DNA from: CAMAUF01 sp046152925
Lineage (GTDB): Bacteria > Chloroflexota > Dehalococcoidia > Tepidiformales > Tepidiformaceae
Reading direction: 5' to 3'
Length of the DNA stretch: 64,000 nt
NCBI GenBank assembly: GCA_046152925.1
Contig: JBJXFX010000058.1
Coordinates: forward strand, 62,001-126,000
The stretch's first letter is position 1, and the number at the start of each line of letters is the position of its first letter. The translations under genes and the position numbers were made by a program. Shown here piece after piece: positions 32,487 through 43,689 of the stretch. Under the pieces are notes generated by a model. That model worked only from the letters and a program-made list of their open reading frames with translations. It did not search any database and was not told the origin of the DNA.

Positions 32487-35396
32487 ATGAGGTCGCTTTT
32501 GAAACCACCACGCGCCTTGGCGCTTCGGCCTCGTCGGCGCCCCGTGGAGGCAGTACGCCTTCGGGCTCCCGCAGGCCCGCGGCAAGTCACGGTTTTGATC
32601 GTGGCGTCCTTGGCCGTCGCCGCCATCACAGCGGTGTCGGCCCTCTGGATCGCCCTCGAGCTCTTCGGCCTCGCCGCAACCGTGGCGTTCGAAAACATCG
32701 TCGAGACGACGGCGGCCGGGTGCGCCGCCGCAGCTTGCTTCGCCACCGCCGTCGCCCGGCCCGGCCGGCCCCGAGCGGCGTGGATGCTCATCGGCGCCGG
32801 GTGTCTCTCGTTCACCGCGGGCGACGTCATCTGGACTTATCACGAAGTCGTCGGCGGCAACCCGCTTCCCTCGCCCGGTTGGCCGGACGTGTTCTACCTC
32901 ACGTGTCCGCCGCTGTTCCTCGCGGGCTTCATCATCCTTGTGGGCGCGCGCCCACTGGCGAGCGTGGGCGTCGGACTGAACTCCCTCGTGATCGGGCTCG
33001 CCGCTGGCGCGGTCGTCTGGTTCCTCGTGCTTGGGCCTACCTACTCGTCGAGCGAAAGCTCTTTCAACGAGAAGCTCATCTTCGGCCTGTACCCAATCCT
33101 CGACCTCATGTTGCTGACCGCGGCCGGCGCGGTCGGAAGCGTGCACCGCGGACGGGCGGCGAGGGTCGTCGTCGGGATCATCACGCTCGGCCTGCTCGGC
33201 ATCGTCGTCGGGGACCTCGGACTCGCCGTGCTCAGCCTGGATGATTCCTACGGCTCCGCGTCCCTCACAGACGTGGGCTGGATCGCCGGGTTCTTGCTGA
33301 TCGGCCTCGCCGCGATGACCGACCGAGTGCTACGCGCAGACTTTGGGACGCCCCCGCGCGCCGGGGCCGAGCCGGTTTGGCGCAATGTAGCCCAGCTGGC
33401 CGTCGTCCCGCTGATGTTCGCCTTCTGCGCATGGGTAACCACGGGGCCGGAGGCTTCATGGGCGAACCCAGCACTCATGATGGCGAGCGGGGCCGGCCTG
33501 TTCGCCCTTGGCCGCCAAGTCACGGTCGGGCTCGACAATCAACGCCTCAACCGCGAGCTCATCCACGCCCGCCAGCTCCTCGAACGCCGCGTCGAACAGC
33601 GGACCCAGGAAGCCATGGCCGCCGAGTCCCGCCTCCGCTCACTCACCGAGTCCGCGACCGACGCGATCGTCACCACCGACCAGTTCGGCCGGATCCTCTC
33701 CTGGAACCGGGCCGCGCGGAGGCTGTTCGGCTATTCGGCGAGGGAGATGGCAGGCAAACCCGTGACGATGGTGTTCGGCGAGCCACTCCGCGAAGGCCTC
33801 ATCGAACGCTGGCGGACGCTCGTCGAAGAGAGCGAGTCTCGCGACGTCCAAGCGACATCCGAGGCGATGGGTGCGCGCGCCGACGGCTCGACCTTCCCGA
33901 TGGAATACTCCATCTCCGCCTGGCAGACAAACGGCGAAATCTTCTTCGGCGCCATCGTCCGCGACGTCACCGAACGCAAGCGCAACGAGGCCCGCCTCGT
34001 TTACTACGCCGACTTCGACGCGCTCACCGGGCTCCTCAACCGCCGCCGCCTGGAACAGGAAGTGGCCCGCGAAATCGCCGCCGCACGCCGGATGCGCACG
34101 CGTGGCGCACTCTTCTTCATGGACCTCGACCGCTTCAAGAGCATCAACGATAGCTTCGGACATCATTCGGGCGACGAACTGCTCGTCAGCGTCGCTGCCG
34201 TCCTCCGCGAGGTCTTCGCCGATACCGCGCTTCTCAGCCGGCTGAGTGGCGACGAGTTCGCTATCCTCCTGCCCCAAACACCGCCCGAGGAGGCGCTGGG
34301 CGCCGCAGAAATGCTCATCGAGCGGTTGCGCCAGCACCGTATCGTCACCCATGGCCAGACCATTTCCGTGACTGCGAGCGTCGGCATCGCGCTCTACCCC
34401 GAGCACGGCACGACCGTCGAGGAACTGCTCGTCCACGCCGACCAGGCGATGTACTGGGCGAAAGACCTGCGGGACCGCGTGGCGCTCTATTCAAGCGAGC
34501 GCGAAGGCGACTCGCTCACCTATCGGCAGCCTTGGGAACAGCGGATTCGCGAAGGCCTGGAACACGACCTCTTCGCGCTCTACCTCCAACCGATCCAAGA
34601 CCGGATGGGCGGCATCAACCGGTGGGAGGTCCTCCTCCGCCTGATCGAGCCCGACGGCGAGGCGGTCCCTCCTGGCGCGTTCCTCGATGCAGCCGAGCGC
34701 AGCGGGCTGATCCACAGCATCGACCGCTGGGTCGTCCAGAAGTCCCTCGAGTTTGCCGCGAGGTATCCAGCCGACATCCCCATGAGCCTCGAAATCAATC
34801 TCTCCGGGAAGGGCATCGGCGACCAGGAGCTTCTTCGCCTCGTGGAGCAGGGCGTGGAGGAGCATGGGATCGACTCGTCGCGGCTCATCTTCGAGATCAC
34901 CGAAACCGTCGCGATCGCCGACGTGGAACAGGCGAAAGCGTTCATCACGCGGCTGAAGGCGATTGGCTGCCGCTTCGCGCTCGACGATTTCGGCGTCGGC
35001 TTCTCATCGTTCTACTCGCTCAAACAGCTCGATGTGGACTATCTGAAGATCGACGGGAGCTTCATCCGCAACCTCGCCAACGACCCCGTCGACCGCGAAG
35101 TGGTCACGGCGATCACCCACATGGCCCACGCGATGGGGGTGCTCACCGTCGCCGAATTCGTCGGCGATGCGCCAACCGCGGAGATCCTGCGGGAGATTGG
35201 CGTCGACTACCTCCAGGGGTACCACGTCGGCATGCCCGTCCCCGCCGAGCAGGCGTTCTTGGAAGCGATGGCCGTCACGGCGCTCCCGGCCGCGCGCTGG
35301 AGCGATGGCAGCGGCGGCCGCCGGAGCATTTTCCGGACCGCGAGGATGAAGGAGGTCCGGTCCGTCCGGCCCGCCCGCACACCCGAAGCCGCTTAG
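32487..35396 (+). CDS. Membrane PAS-GGDEF-EAL c-di-GMP protein (paralogue 1)
   Basis: A 969-residue protein from ATG 32487. An N-terminal region of about eight membrane helices contains VIWTYHEVVGGNPLPSPGWPDVFYL. A short coiled coil and a PAS domain (LTESATDAIVTTDQFGRILSWNRAARRLFGYS) follow, then a GGDEF domain with the variant RLSGDEFAIL, then an EAL domain with EVLLRL in place of EAL. The EAL residues needed for hydrolysis are present (E in EVL, N in INLSG, EITET, DDFGVGFSS, K in LKIDGSF, E in VAEF, QGY), so c-di-GMP hydrolysis is likely; the SGDEF variant makes cyclase activity less certain. The paralogue at 46.5 kb has the same architecture. Confidence 0.92.
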   Translation: MRSLLKPPRALALRPRRRPVEAVRLRAPAGPRQVTVLIVASLAVAAITAVSALWIALELFGLAATVAFENIVETTAAGCAAAACFATAVARPGRPRAAWMLIGAGCLSFTAGDVIWTYHEVVGGNPLPSPGWPDVFYLTCPPLFLAGFIILVGARPLASVGVGLNSLVIGLAAGAVVWFLVLGPTYSSSESSFNEKLIFGLYPILDLMLLTAAGAVGSVHRGRAARVVVGIITLGLLGIVVGDLGLAVLSLDDSYGSASLTDVGWIAGFLLIGLAAMTDRVLRADFGTPPRAGAEPVWRNVAQLAVVPLMFAFCAWVTTGPEASWANPALMMASGAGLFALGRQVTVGLDNQRLNRELIHARQLLERRVEQRTQEAMAAESRLRSLTESATDAIVTTDQFGRILSWNRAARRLFGYSAREMAGKPVTMVFGEPLREGLIERWRTLVEESESRDVQATSEAMGARADGSTFPMEYSISAWQTNGEIFFGAIVRDVTERKRNEARLVYYADFDALTGLLNRRRLEQEVAREIAAARRMRTRGALFFMDLDRFKSINDSFGHHSGDELLVSVAAVLREVFADTALLSRLSGDEFAILLPQTPPEEALGAAEMLIERLRQHRIVTHGQTISVTASVGIALYPEHGTTVEELLVHADQAMYWAKDLRDRVALYSSEREGDSLTYRQPWEQRIREGLEHDLFALYLQPIQDRMGGINRWEVLLRLIEPDGEAVPPGAFLDAAERSGLIHSIDRWVVQKSLEFAARYPADIPMSLEINLSGKGIGDQELLRLVEQGVEEHGIDSSRLIFEITETVAIADVEQAKAFITRLKAIGCRFALDDFGVGFSSFYSLKQLDVDYLKIDGSFIRNLANDPVDREVVTAITHMAHAMGVLTVAEFVGDAPTAEILREIGVDYLQGYHVGMPVPAEQAFLEAMAVTALPAARWSDGSGGRRSIFRTARMKEVRSVRPARTPEAA

Positions 35397-35398
35397 TC

Positions 35399-35431
35399 CT
35401 TGACATGCTGCGAGTCATGCTGCGAGAGTCA
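35399..35431 (+). promoter_or_regulatory. Candidate HspR operator/autoregulatory region
   Basis: Between the GGDEF-EAL stop and hspR, CCTTGACA and GTCAAAGG-like arms enclose two direct copies of CATGCTGCGAG (35404-35414, 35416-35426). CTTGACA at N7 spacing from AGTCATG resembles a degenerate HAIR element. HspR commonly represses its own gene; this match is weaker than that upstream of clpB. Confidence 0.35.
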
Positions 35432-35439
35432 AAGGCGAG

Positions 35440-35769
35440 ATGACCCGGTTCGAAGACTCCATCGCCAAAGCGAGCGCCGCGCTTGAACTGCATCCCCAGA
35501 CGCTGCGCAAATACGAACGCGCCGGGCTCGTGCGCCCGGCCCGCCAAAGCGGCGCGCGCGCCTATAGTCAGGCCGACCTCGACCGGATCGCCCTGATTAA
35601 GCACCTTTCGGACGTCCGGCGCCTGAATATCGCCGGTCTCGCCCTCGCGCTCGATGTCCTCGATGGGCTCGAAGCGCTCCTCACGGACCTCGACACCCTC
35701 GACGGGCCCAGCGGCCACGCCGTCGCGCGCGAACGCGTCACGGCCATCGTCGCTCGCTTCCGTCAGTGA
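35440..35769 (+). CDS. hspR: HspR-type MerR-family heat-shock repressor
   Basis: A 109-residue MerR-family DNA-binding protein. The wing-helix region LELHPQTLRKYERAGLVRPAR plus ARAYSQADLDRIALIKHLSD and the following RLNIAGLALAL match HspR, the repressor of clpB and dnaK operons that senses unfolded protein through DnaK. It lies directly upstream of clpB, and a HAIR-like operator sits in the 97-base gap. It lacks long effector-binding C-terminal extensions, as expected. Assignment to HspR rather than another small MerR protein rests on sequence pattern plus the clpB neighbour. Confidence 0.85.
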   Translation: MTRFEDSIAKASAALELHPQTLRKYERAGLVRPARQSGARAYSQADLDRIALIKHLSDVRRLNIAGLALALDVLDGLEALLTDLDTLDGPSGHAVARERVTAIVARFRQ

Positions 35770-35804
35770 CGATCCTCAGGGCCGAACCCACGTACCCATT
35801 CGGA

Positions 35805-35835
35805 CTTGATACGACTCGACTCAATCTTCTACGCT
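35805..35835 (+). promoter_or_regulatory. HAIR-like HspR operator overlapping the clpB promoter
   Basis: CTTGATA-N7-ACTCAAT spans 35805-35825 and matches 11 of 14 fixed positions of the HAIR consensus CTTGAGT-N7-ACTCAAG. The same bases contain a -35 (TTGATA, 35806-35811) followed after 18 bases by TACGCT (35830-35835). HspR bound here would block RNA polymerase at clpB. Confidence 0.7.
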
Positions 35836-35866
35836 GGAAGATACACCGTGAGAAAAGGCGGGCCTG

Positions 35867-38458
<2,592 letters not shown>

Positions 38459-38542
38459 ACCGCGCCTCCCACCCGGAGTGGCGGGTCTTCGACCGTGCGG
38501 ATCTGGTAACGTTGCCGCCGCATCCCACGAACGGAGCCCGCC

Positions 38543-39388
38543 GTGAGCGACTACGAGACCATCCTCTACCGCGCCGAAGAGAAGATCGCGCGGATCACCC
38601 TCAACCGCCCGGAGAAGCGCAACGCCCTCAGCTTCGGCCTCCGCCAAGAGCTGAAAGACGCGCTCTGGAAGGCGGAACGCGACGACGACGTCTCGATCAT
38701 CCTGATCGACGCGAACGGCCTCTCGTTCTGCAGCGGCTACGACATCACGCCCGACATGTCGGGCCGCAACCCCCACACGGGCTGGGTTTCGCCCAAGCTC
38801 TTCGACGGCTGGACGGACCAGTTCGCGCGAAGCTGCGTCCGCGACTGGCTCGTGATCTGGGACCTCCTCAAGCCCGTGGTCTGCCAGGTGCATGGCGCCT
38901 GCCTCGCCGGTGGGTCGGAGTTGATGTCCATGTGCGACATCGCCTTCGTCGCCGACGACGCACGGATCGGCTACCCCCCAATGCGCGCCCAAACCACGCC
39001 CGACACGCTCTACTTCCCCTGGAAGCTGACGATGGCCCAAGCGAAGTACCTCCAGCTCACGGGCAACTCCGTCTCAGGGAAAGAGGCGGCCCGCATGGGC
39101 TGGGTTGCCAAGAGCTTCCCCGCCGAAGAGCTCAACGACCAGGTGATGAAGGAGCTCCGGGCGATGGCCACCATCGCCCCTGACTTGCTCTCCGCGAACA
39201 AGCAGTCGCTCAACCAGACCTACGAGATCATGGGTTTCCGCACAGCGCTCCAGACCGGCTCCCAGTGGCACGCGTTGAGCGCGCAGATGCGCCCCAACGC
39301 CGGCGAGTTCACGCGCATCTCCCGGGAAAAAGGCCTGAAGGCCGCCTTCAGTTGGCGCGACGACGCCTTCAAGGAGCTTGGCGGCTAG
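38543..39388 (+). CDS. Enoyl-CoA hydratase/isomerase family protein
   Basis: A 281-residue crotonase-fold protein from GTG 38543 that would hydrate or isomerise a CoA thioester. The fold landmarks are ITLNRPEKRNALSFGLRQEL, the oxyanion-hole LSFCSGYDITPDM, and VCQVHGACLAGGSELMSMCD. The usual catalytic glutamate in the GAG...E and later positions is not obvious: the second oxyanion segment ends GGSELMS, so the chemistry may differ from classic hydration. PPMRAQTTPDTLYFPWKL is typical of a subgroup annotated as enoyl-CoA hydratases in Actinobacteria and Chloroflexota. Confidence 0.88.
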   Translation: MSDYETILYRAEEKIARITLNRPEKRNALSFGLRQELKDALWKAERDDDVSIILIDANGLSFCSGYDITPDMSGRNPHTGWVSPKLFDGWTDQFARSCVRDWLVIWDLLKPVVCQVHGACLAGGSELMSMCDIAFVADDARIGYPPMRAQTTPDTLYFPWKLTMAQAKYLQLTGNSVSGKEAARMGWVAKSFPAEELNDQVMKELRAMATIAPDLLSANKQSLNQTYEIMGFRTALQTGSQWHALSAQMRPNAGEFTRISREKGLKAAFSWRDDAFKELGG

Positions 39389-39397
39389 CGACGGCGG

Positions 39398-39820
39398 TTA
39401 GCCGGGCGGCAGGATGACGTACGTCCCGCTGCCCTGGCCAATGACACGGCCCTGCGCATCGAAAAGCTGCACGCTCGCGTGGCTCACGCTCCGGCCCCGG
39501 CGGACAACCTCGCTGCGCGCACGGATGACTGGCCCATCGAGCGCGCGGAGCCAGCGGAAGTCGGCCTGCGTCGTGATGATCCGCTCAGCGGGGTCGCACA
39601 CCGTGCCGAGCGCACCGCCCATGGCGGAATCGGCGAGGAACAGCCAGACGCCGCCATGGACGATTCCATAGAGGTTGTTGGTCGCTGGCGAGGCTGTGAA
39701 CGTGATTTCCGCCCAGCCCTCGCCCGCGCCAGAAAAGCGATAGCCGAGCGCCGCGAACAGCGGCGCCGCCGCCATCGCCGCCAGCGCTGGAAATCGCTCG
39801 TGGACGCTGTCGTCAGCCAT
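39398..39820 (-). CDS. PaaI-family hotdog thioesterase
   Basis: A 140-residue hotdog-fold protein expected to hydrolyse acyl- or aryl-CoA thioesters. The hallmark NLYGIVHGGVWLFLADSAMGGAL contains the HGG turn and the catalytic Asp in ADSA. TTQADFRWLRALDG and VRRGRSVSHASVQLFDAQGRVIGQGSGTYV complete the PaaI pattern. It sits among acyl-CoA genes, converging with the crotonase gene and divergent from the acyl-CoA synthetase. Confidence 0.92.
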   Translation of the reverse strand: MADDSVHERFPALAAMAAAPLFAALGYRFSGAGEGWAEITFTASPATNNLYGIVHGGVWLFLADSAMGGALGTVCDPAERIITTQADFRWLRALDGPVIRARSEVVRRGRSVSHASVQLFDAQGRVIGQGSGTYVILPPG

Positions 39821-39893
39821 GGCCCGGCATCGTACGGCAGCCCGCCTTGCCAGCCACTGGACGGTGGCGCGTCACGCGATAACGATTTGGCCC

Positions 39894-41357
39894 ATGGGGC
39901 GCATTCTTGACCTCGTGCGTGCTGCCGACCCCTCGGCCACGGCGCTCCTGGCTCCAGGCCGCCGCGCCGTGACCTACCGCGAGCTTGTCGAAACCGTGGA
40001 GCGTCTCGCGACCGGCCTCGCCGACGCGGGCGTCGCCGGCCGGATCGCGCTCGCCCTGCCAAACGGGCCGGAGCTGGCCGCGCTCCTCCTCGCCGCCACC
40101 GAGTGCGGCTCCGCAGCCCCGCTCAACCCGAAGTTGCTCCCACAGGAAACCGGCGTGGCCGCCGGACAGCTCGGGGTTGGCGCGATGGTCGTGCCCGCCG
40201 GAGCCTCCTTCGCAGCTGGCGGCGTGCGCGTCTTTGAAGTCGCCGGAAGCTGGCCCGAAATCGCCCTTCTCGAAACAGCGCCGGGACCAGCCGCCCGCGC
40301 CGCGCTATCCGGCGACGAAGCGCTCGTCCTTCAGACATCCGGGACAACTGGGACGCCAAAGACGGTGCCGCTCAGCCACGGCCAACTCATCGCCTCAGCC
40401 CGGAACATCGCGGCCTCGCTCGCCGTCACGCCGGCCGACCGCACCCTTGCCCTGATGCCGCTCTTCCACATCCACGGGATCGTCGCGTCGCTCCTCGCGA
40501 CGCTCGCCTCGGGCGGCTCGGTCGCATGCCCGCCGCCCTTCGACGCCTTTCGGGTCAGCGAATGGGTCGCGGAGCTCTCGCCGACCTGGTACTCCGCCGT
40601 CCCGACGGTGCACCAGGCCATCCTCCAGCGCCGCGCGGTGGGGCCGTCGCATCGGCTTCGCTTCGTGCGCTCGTCGTCCGCGGCGATGCCCGACAGCGTC
40701 CGCGAAGGCGTCGAGGCGATGCTGGGCGTGCCGCTCGTCGAGGCGTACGGCATGACGGAGGCAGCCCACCAAATCGCCTGCAACCCGCTCCCGCCGGGTA
40801 TCAGGAAGCCGGGGTCGGTCGGCCGCCCGACTGGCGTCGAAGTCCGCGTGGTCGACGAGAGTGGCGACGCCCAGCCCGGCGGGCGCGGCGAAGTCTGGCT
40901 CCGGGGTCCGACGATCATCGACCGATACGACGCAGACGACGCCGTCAACGCCGCATCGTTCACGGAAGGCTGGCTCCGCACAGGCGACCAGGGCTACTTC
41001 GATCCGGATGGCTACCTCTTCCTCACCGGGCGCCTCAAAGAGCTGATCAACCGCGGCGGCGAAAAGATCTCGCCCTTCGAAGTCGAAGAAGCGCTGCTCA
41101 AGTGCCCCGGCGTCGCCGAGGCGGTCGCCTTCGCTTTGCCACACGCCTCCCTCGGCGAGGAGGTGGCCGCGGCCGTCGTCGCTGCCCCCGGGGCCAGTGT
41201 CGACGAGGCGACGGTGCGGGCCTTCGCCCGGGCGACCCTTTCCGCCTTCAAAGTCCCGCGCCGCGTCGTCGTCGTCGATGCCATCCCGCTCGGGCCGACC
41301 GGGAAGCTGCAACGTTCCGCGATGGCCGCCCTACTCGGGCTTGGGGGCAACGGGTAA
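39894..41357 (+). CDS. AMP-forming acyl-CoA synthetase/ligase
   Basis: A 487-residue ANL-superfamily enzyme that adenylates a carboxylic acid and transfers it to CoA. Motifs in order are SGTTGTPKTVPLSH (A3, ATP loop), PLFHIHGIVASLL, EAYGMTEAAHQ (A5), LRTGDQGYFDPDGYLFLTGRLKELINRGGEKISPFEVEE (A7-A8 hinge), and PTGKLQRS with the A10 lysine. It is short relative to long-chain enzymes and resembles the oxalate-CoA/2-succinylbenzoate-type group. ATG 39894 is used; a longer frame upstream is improbable. Its stop overlaps the next start (TAATG), so activation may feed the acyltransferase. Confidence 0.93.
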   Translation: MGRILDLVRAADPSATALLAPGRRAVTYRELVETVERLATGLADAGVAGRIALALPNGPELAALLLAATECGSAAPLNPKLLPQETGVAAGQLGVGAMVVPAGASFAAGGVRVFEVAGSWPEIALLETAPGPAARAALSGDEALVLQTSGTTGTPKTVPLSHGQLIASARNIAASLAVTPADRTLALMPLFHIHGIVASLLATLASGGSVACPPPFDAFRVSEWVAELSPTWYSAVPTVHQAILQRRAVGPSHRLRFVRSSSAAMPDSVREGVEAMLGVPLVEAYGMTEAAHQIACNPLPPGIRKPGSVGRPTGVEVRVVDESGDAQPGGRGEVWLRGPTIIDRYDADDAVNAASFTEGWLRTGDQGYFDPDGYLFLTGRLKELINRGGEKISPFEVEEALLKCPGVAEAVAFALPHASLGEEVAAAVVAAPGASVDEATVRAFARATLSAFKVPRRVVVVDAIPLGPTGKLQRSAMAALLGLGGNG

Positions 41358-42274
41358 TGCCGACTCGCCGGGATGCCGTCACGCTCATCCGGGCTGCCGA
41401 GTCGGTCGCGGAAGGCTTTGCACTCGCCTGGCTTCCTGAACGCTGGTGGGCGCCCGCGGTCCGCGCACGCATCGCCTGGCCAGCCCGTCTGCGCGGACGC
41501 GAGCGCCCGCCGGTCGCGGTCACCCGCGAGCTGGACTCCTGGCCGGGCCTGACGATCGCGGAGAAACGCTGGGCCGACCGCCGCTTGGAACACCTTCCCT
41601 CGCTCCGGGCCTACCGCCCTGGAGGATGGCGGCCACCGATCGACGCCGCCGGCCTTGAACACCTCGACAACGCACTTCGGGAAGGACGCGGGGCCGTGCT
41701 CTGGGTACCCATGTTCCACTGCAGCACGTGGGTCGCGAAAGACGCCCTCCACCGCCGCGGCTACCAGGTCTCACATCTCAGCAACGCCGGACACGGGCTT
41801 GGGCAAGGCTGGCCATACAAGCGCTGGTTCAACCGCCTCCGCACGCGCCAGGAAGAACGCAACCTCCGCGAGCGCGTCACCTTCTCCGGCAGCCCGGTCA
41901 ACGCCGTCCGCGCCATCCGCAAGCGCCTCGACCACGGCGGACTCGTCAGCATCACCCTGCGCCAATCGGCGACAACGGTGGTCACGTTGCCGTTCTACGA
42001 CCGGACGTTCTCGGTCCCGCTCGGGCCGATCCGGATCGCGGCTGGCGCGCGGGCGCCGCTTCTCGCACTGATGGCCGTCCGCAAGCCCGATGGCCGCTAC
42101 GCTGTCACCGTCGAGCCCGACCTGCTGACGGCGCCCGGCGGCAGCCGTCGCTCGCCGGAGGAAGCGGCCGCAGCGCTCGTGGCCTTGCTCACGGACTACT
42201 GTTCGCGGTACCCAGGCCAACTCGGCGGCCTGTTTAATCCAGAGGCGCTGTTACAAAGAGAGCCTCCGCCGTAG
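41357..42274 (+). CDS. LpxL/HtrB-like lysophospholipid acyltransferase-family protein
   Basis: A 305-residue protein coupled (TAATG) to the acyl-CoA synthetase. It resembles the LpxL/HtrB acyltransferase family: GRGAVLWVPMFHCSTWVAKDALHRRGYQVSHLS, RKRLDHGGLVSITL, VTLPFYDRTFSVPLGPIRIA and GARAPLLALMAVR follow the family order. The canonical H-x4-(D/E) catalytic pair is not intact: H is followed by CSTWV, so either another residue substitutes or the protein is inactive or differently specific. Lipid A is not expected if the organism is Chloroflexota, so an acylated glycolipid or phosphatidylinositol-type acceptor is plausible. No clear N-terminal anchor. Confidence 0.75.
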   Translation: MPTRRDAVTLIRAAESVAEGFALAWLPERWWAPAVRARIAWPARLRGRERPPVAVTRELDSWPGLTIAEKRWADRRLEHLPSLRAYRPGGWRPPIDAAGLEHLDNALREGRGAVLWVPMFHCSTWVAKDALHRRGYQVSHLSNAGHGLGQGWPYKRWFNRLRTRQEERNLRERVTFSGSPVNAVRAIRKRLDHGGLVSITLRQSATTVVTLPFYDRTFSVPLGPIRIAAGARAPLLALMAVRKPDGRYAVTVEPDLLTAPGGSRRSPEEAAAALVALLTDYCSRYPGQLGGLFNPEALLQREPPP

Positions 42275-42283
42275 CCTGCCGCC

Positions 42284-42817
42284 ATGGACAACCCGAAGAT
42301 CTTGAGCACGACGACCGTCTACCGTGGCCGCCTCTTCGACATCGAGCTCACCGAGATGGAGATGCCGAATGGTGCGCGGACCGCGCGCGAGGGGCTGATC
42401 CACCCGGGCGCCGTCGCGATGGTGCCGGTCGACGGAGATGGCCGCCTCTTGTTGGTGACGCAATATCGCCACGCGGCCGGGCGCCGGCTGCTCGAAATCC
42501 CCGCGGGGACGCTGGAAAAGGGTGAGCCGCCCCTCGACGCGGCGATCCGCGAACTCCAGGAAGAAGTCGGCATGTACCCCGGCAGGATAGAGCCCATTGG
42601 CGGCATCTACGTCGCCCCGGGATACACCAGCGAGTACATCCACCTCTACGTCTGCACCGAGCTTCGTGCCAATAAGCTCGAGGGCGACCACGACGAGGAC
42701 ATCGAAGTCGAACGCCTCACGCCCGCCGAAGCGCTCGCCGCCATCGAAGCCGGCCGCATCTGCGACGCAAAGTCGGTCTGCGGCATCCTTCGATGGATGC
42801 GTTTATTGAATCGATAG
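42284..42817 (+). CDS. Nudix hydrolase, ADP-ribose pyrophosphatase-like
   Basis: A 177-residue Nudix enzyme likely to split ADP-ribose or related nucleoside diphosphate sugars into AMP and sugar phosphate. The Nudix box GTLEKGEPPLDAAIRELQEE plus VGM fits G-x5-E-x7-REUxEExGU exactly. The upstream strand VYRGRLFDIELTEMEMPNG and the GGIYVAPGYTSEYIHLYV segment are typical of the NudF/ADPRase group, which forms domain-swapped dimers. It lies ten bases after the acyltransferase stop and may be in the same transcript. Confidence 0.94.
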   Translation: MDNPKILSTTTVYRGRLFDIELTEMEMPNGARTAREGLIHPGAVAMVPVDGDGRLLLVTQYRHAAGRRLLEIPAGTLEKGEPPLDAAIRELQEEVGMYPGRIEPIGGIYVAPGYTSEYIHLYVCTELRANKLEGDHDEDIEVERLTPAEALAAIEAGRICDAKSVCGILRWMRLLNR

Positions 42818-42933
42818 ACACGGCCACGTTCTATACCACCGATGGATGACACTTGATTGCCGGGCCTTTCGGCCCGACGTAGCATTCGCTCCGCGCAGCT
42901 GGAGGCGTGCTTTCGGCTGGCGTGGAGGGGGAC

Positions 42934-43677
42934 ATGGTCACACGGCCGGCTTCGGCCAAGGTCGCCGCGCAGCCCATTCGGAGCGCCCGGCGGCCACGGT
43001 TCTGGATCCTCGAGTTCTATGGCACGGCGATTGGCAAGAAGGCCGTCATGGCTCTCACCGGCATCGTCGGCATGGGCTTCGTGCTCATGCACATGCTCGG
43101 CAACCTGAAAATCTACCTTGGCGAGAGCGACTTCAACCACTACGCAGAGTACTTGCGCGAGATCGGCGAGCCAATCCTCCCCCACACTGGGCTCCTGTGG
43201 ATCCTCCGTGGACTGCTCATCCTCGCGGTCCTCGTCCACATCCACGCAGCCGTCACCCTCACGATGCTCAACCGCAAAGCCCGGCCTACCGGCTACAAGG
43301 GCGGTCGGCGCTACGAAGCCGCGAACTACGCCTCGCGCAGCATGCGGATCACGGGCATCCTGCTGGTCGCCTTCATCCTCTTCCACCTGTTCGACCTCAC
43401 CTGGGGGCCGGCCAACCCCGACTTCGAACGCGGCGAGGCCTTCAACAACGTCACCGAAAGCCTCGAACGATGGTGGGTCGCGATCCTCTACATCGCGGGC
43501 AACCTGGCGCTCGGCTTCCACCTCCTCCACGGCGTCTGGAGCCTGTTCCAGTCGCTTGGCTGGAACAGCCAGCGCTTCAAGCCGTGGCGACGCGCCTTCG
43601 CAGCCGGGTTCACCGTCCTGGTGGTCGGCTTCAACATTTCATTCCCCATCGCGATCATCACAGGCGCAGTGGGCTAA
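42934..43677 (+). CDS. sdhC: Succinate dehydrogenase cytochrome b subunit
   Basis: The 247-residue membrane anchor of complex II, homologous to the B. subtilis-type single large cytochrome b558. Five hydrophobic segments are seen, with histidines suitable for two hemes: VLMHMLGNL in helix 1, LVHIHAAVTL in helix 2, FILFHLFDLTWG in helix 3 and LALGFHLLHGVWSLFQSLG in helix 4. The N-terminus is arginine-rich and cytoplasmic. ATG 42934 follows GGAGG. It passes electrons from the SdhAB pair to a quinone. It is first in sdhCAB. Confidence 0.94.
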   Translation: MVTRPASAKVAAQPIRSARRPRFWILEFYGTAIGKKAVMALTGIVGMGFVLMHMLGNLKIYLGESDFNHYAEYLREIGEPILPHTGLLWILRGLLILAVLVHIHAAVTLTMLNRKARPTGYKGGRRYEAANYASRSMRITGILLVAFILFHLFDLTWGPANPDFERGEAFNNVTESLERWWVAILYIAGNLALGFHLLHGVWSLFQSLGWNSQRFKPWRRAFAAGFTVLVVGFNISFPIAIITGAVG

Positions 43678-43689
43678 GGGGGCGGAACG

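Noticed and set aside
42861..42876. CGGGCC-TTTC-GGCCCG hairpin upstream of sdhC
   Set aside because: Only six pairs, no T-run, and no conserved aptamer features; could be chance in GC-rich sequence.
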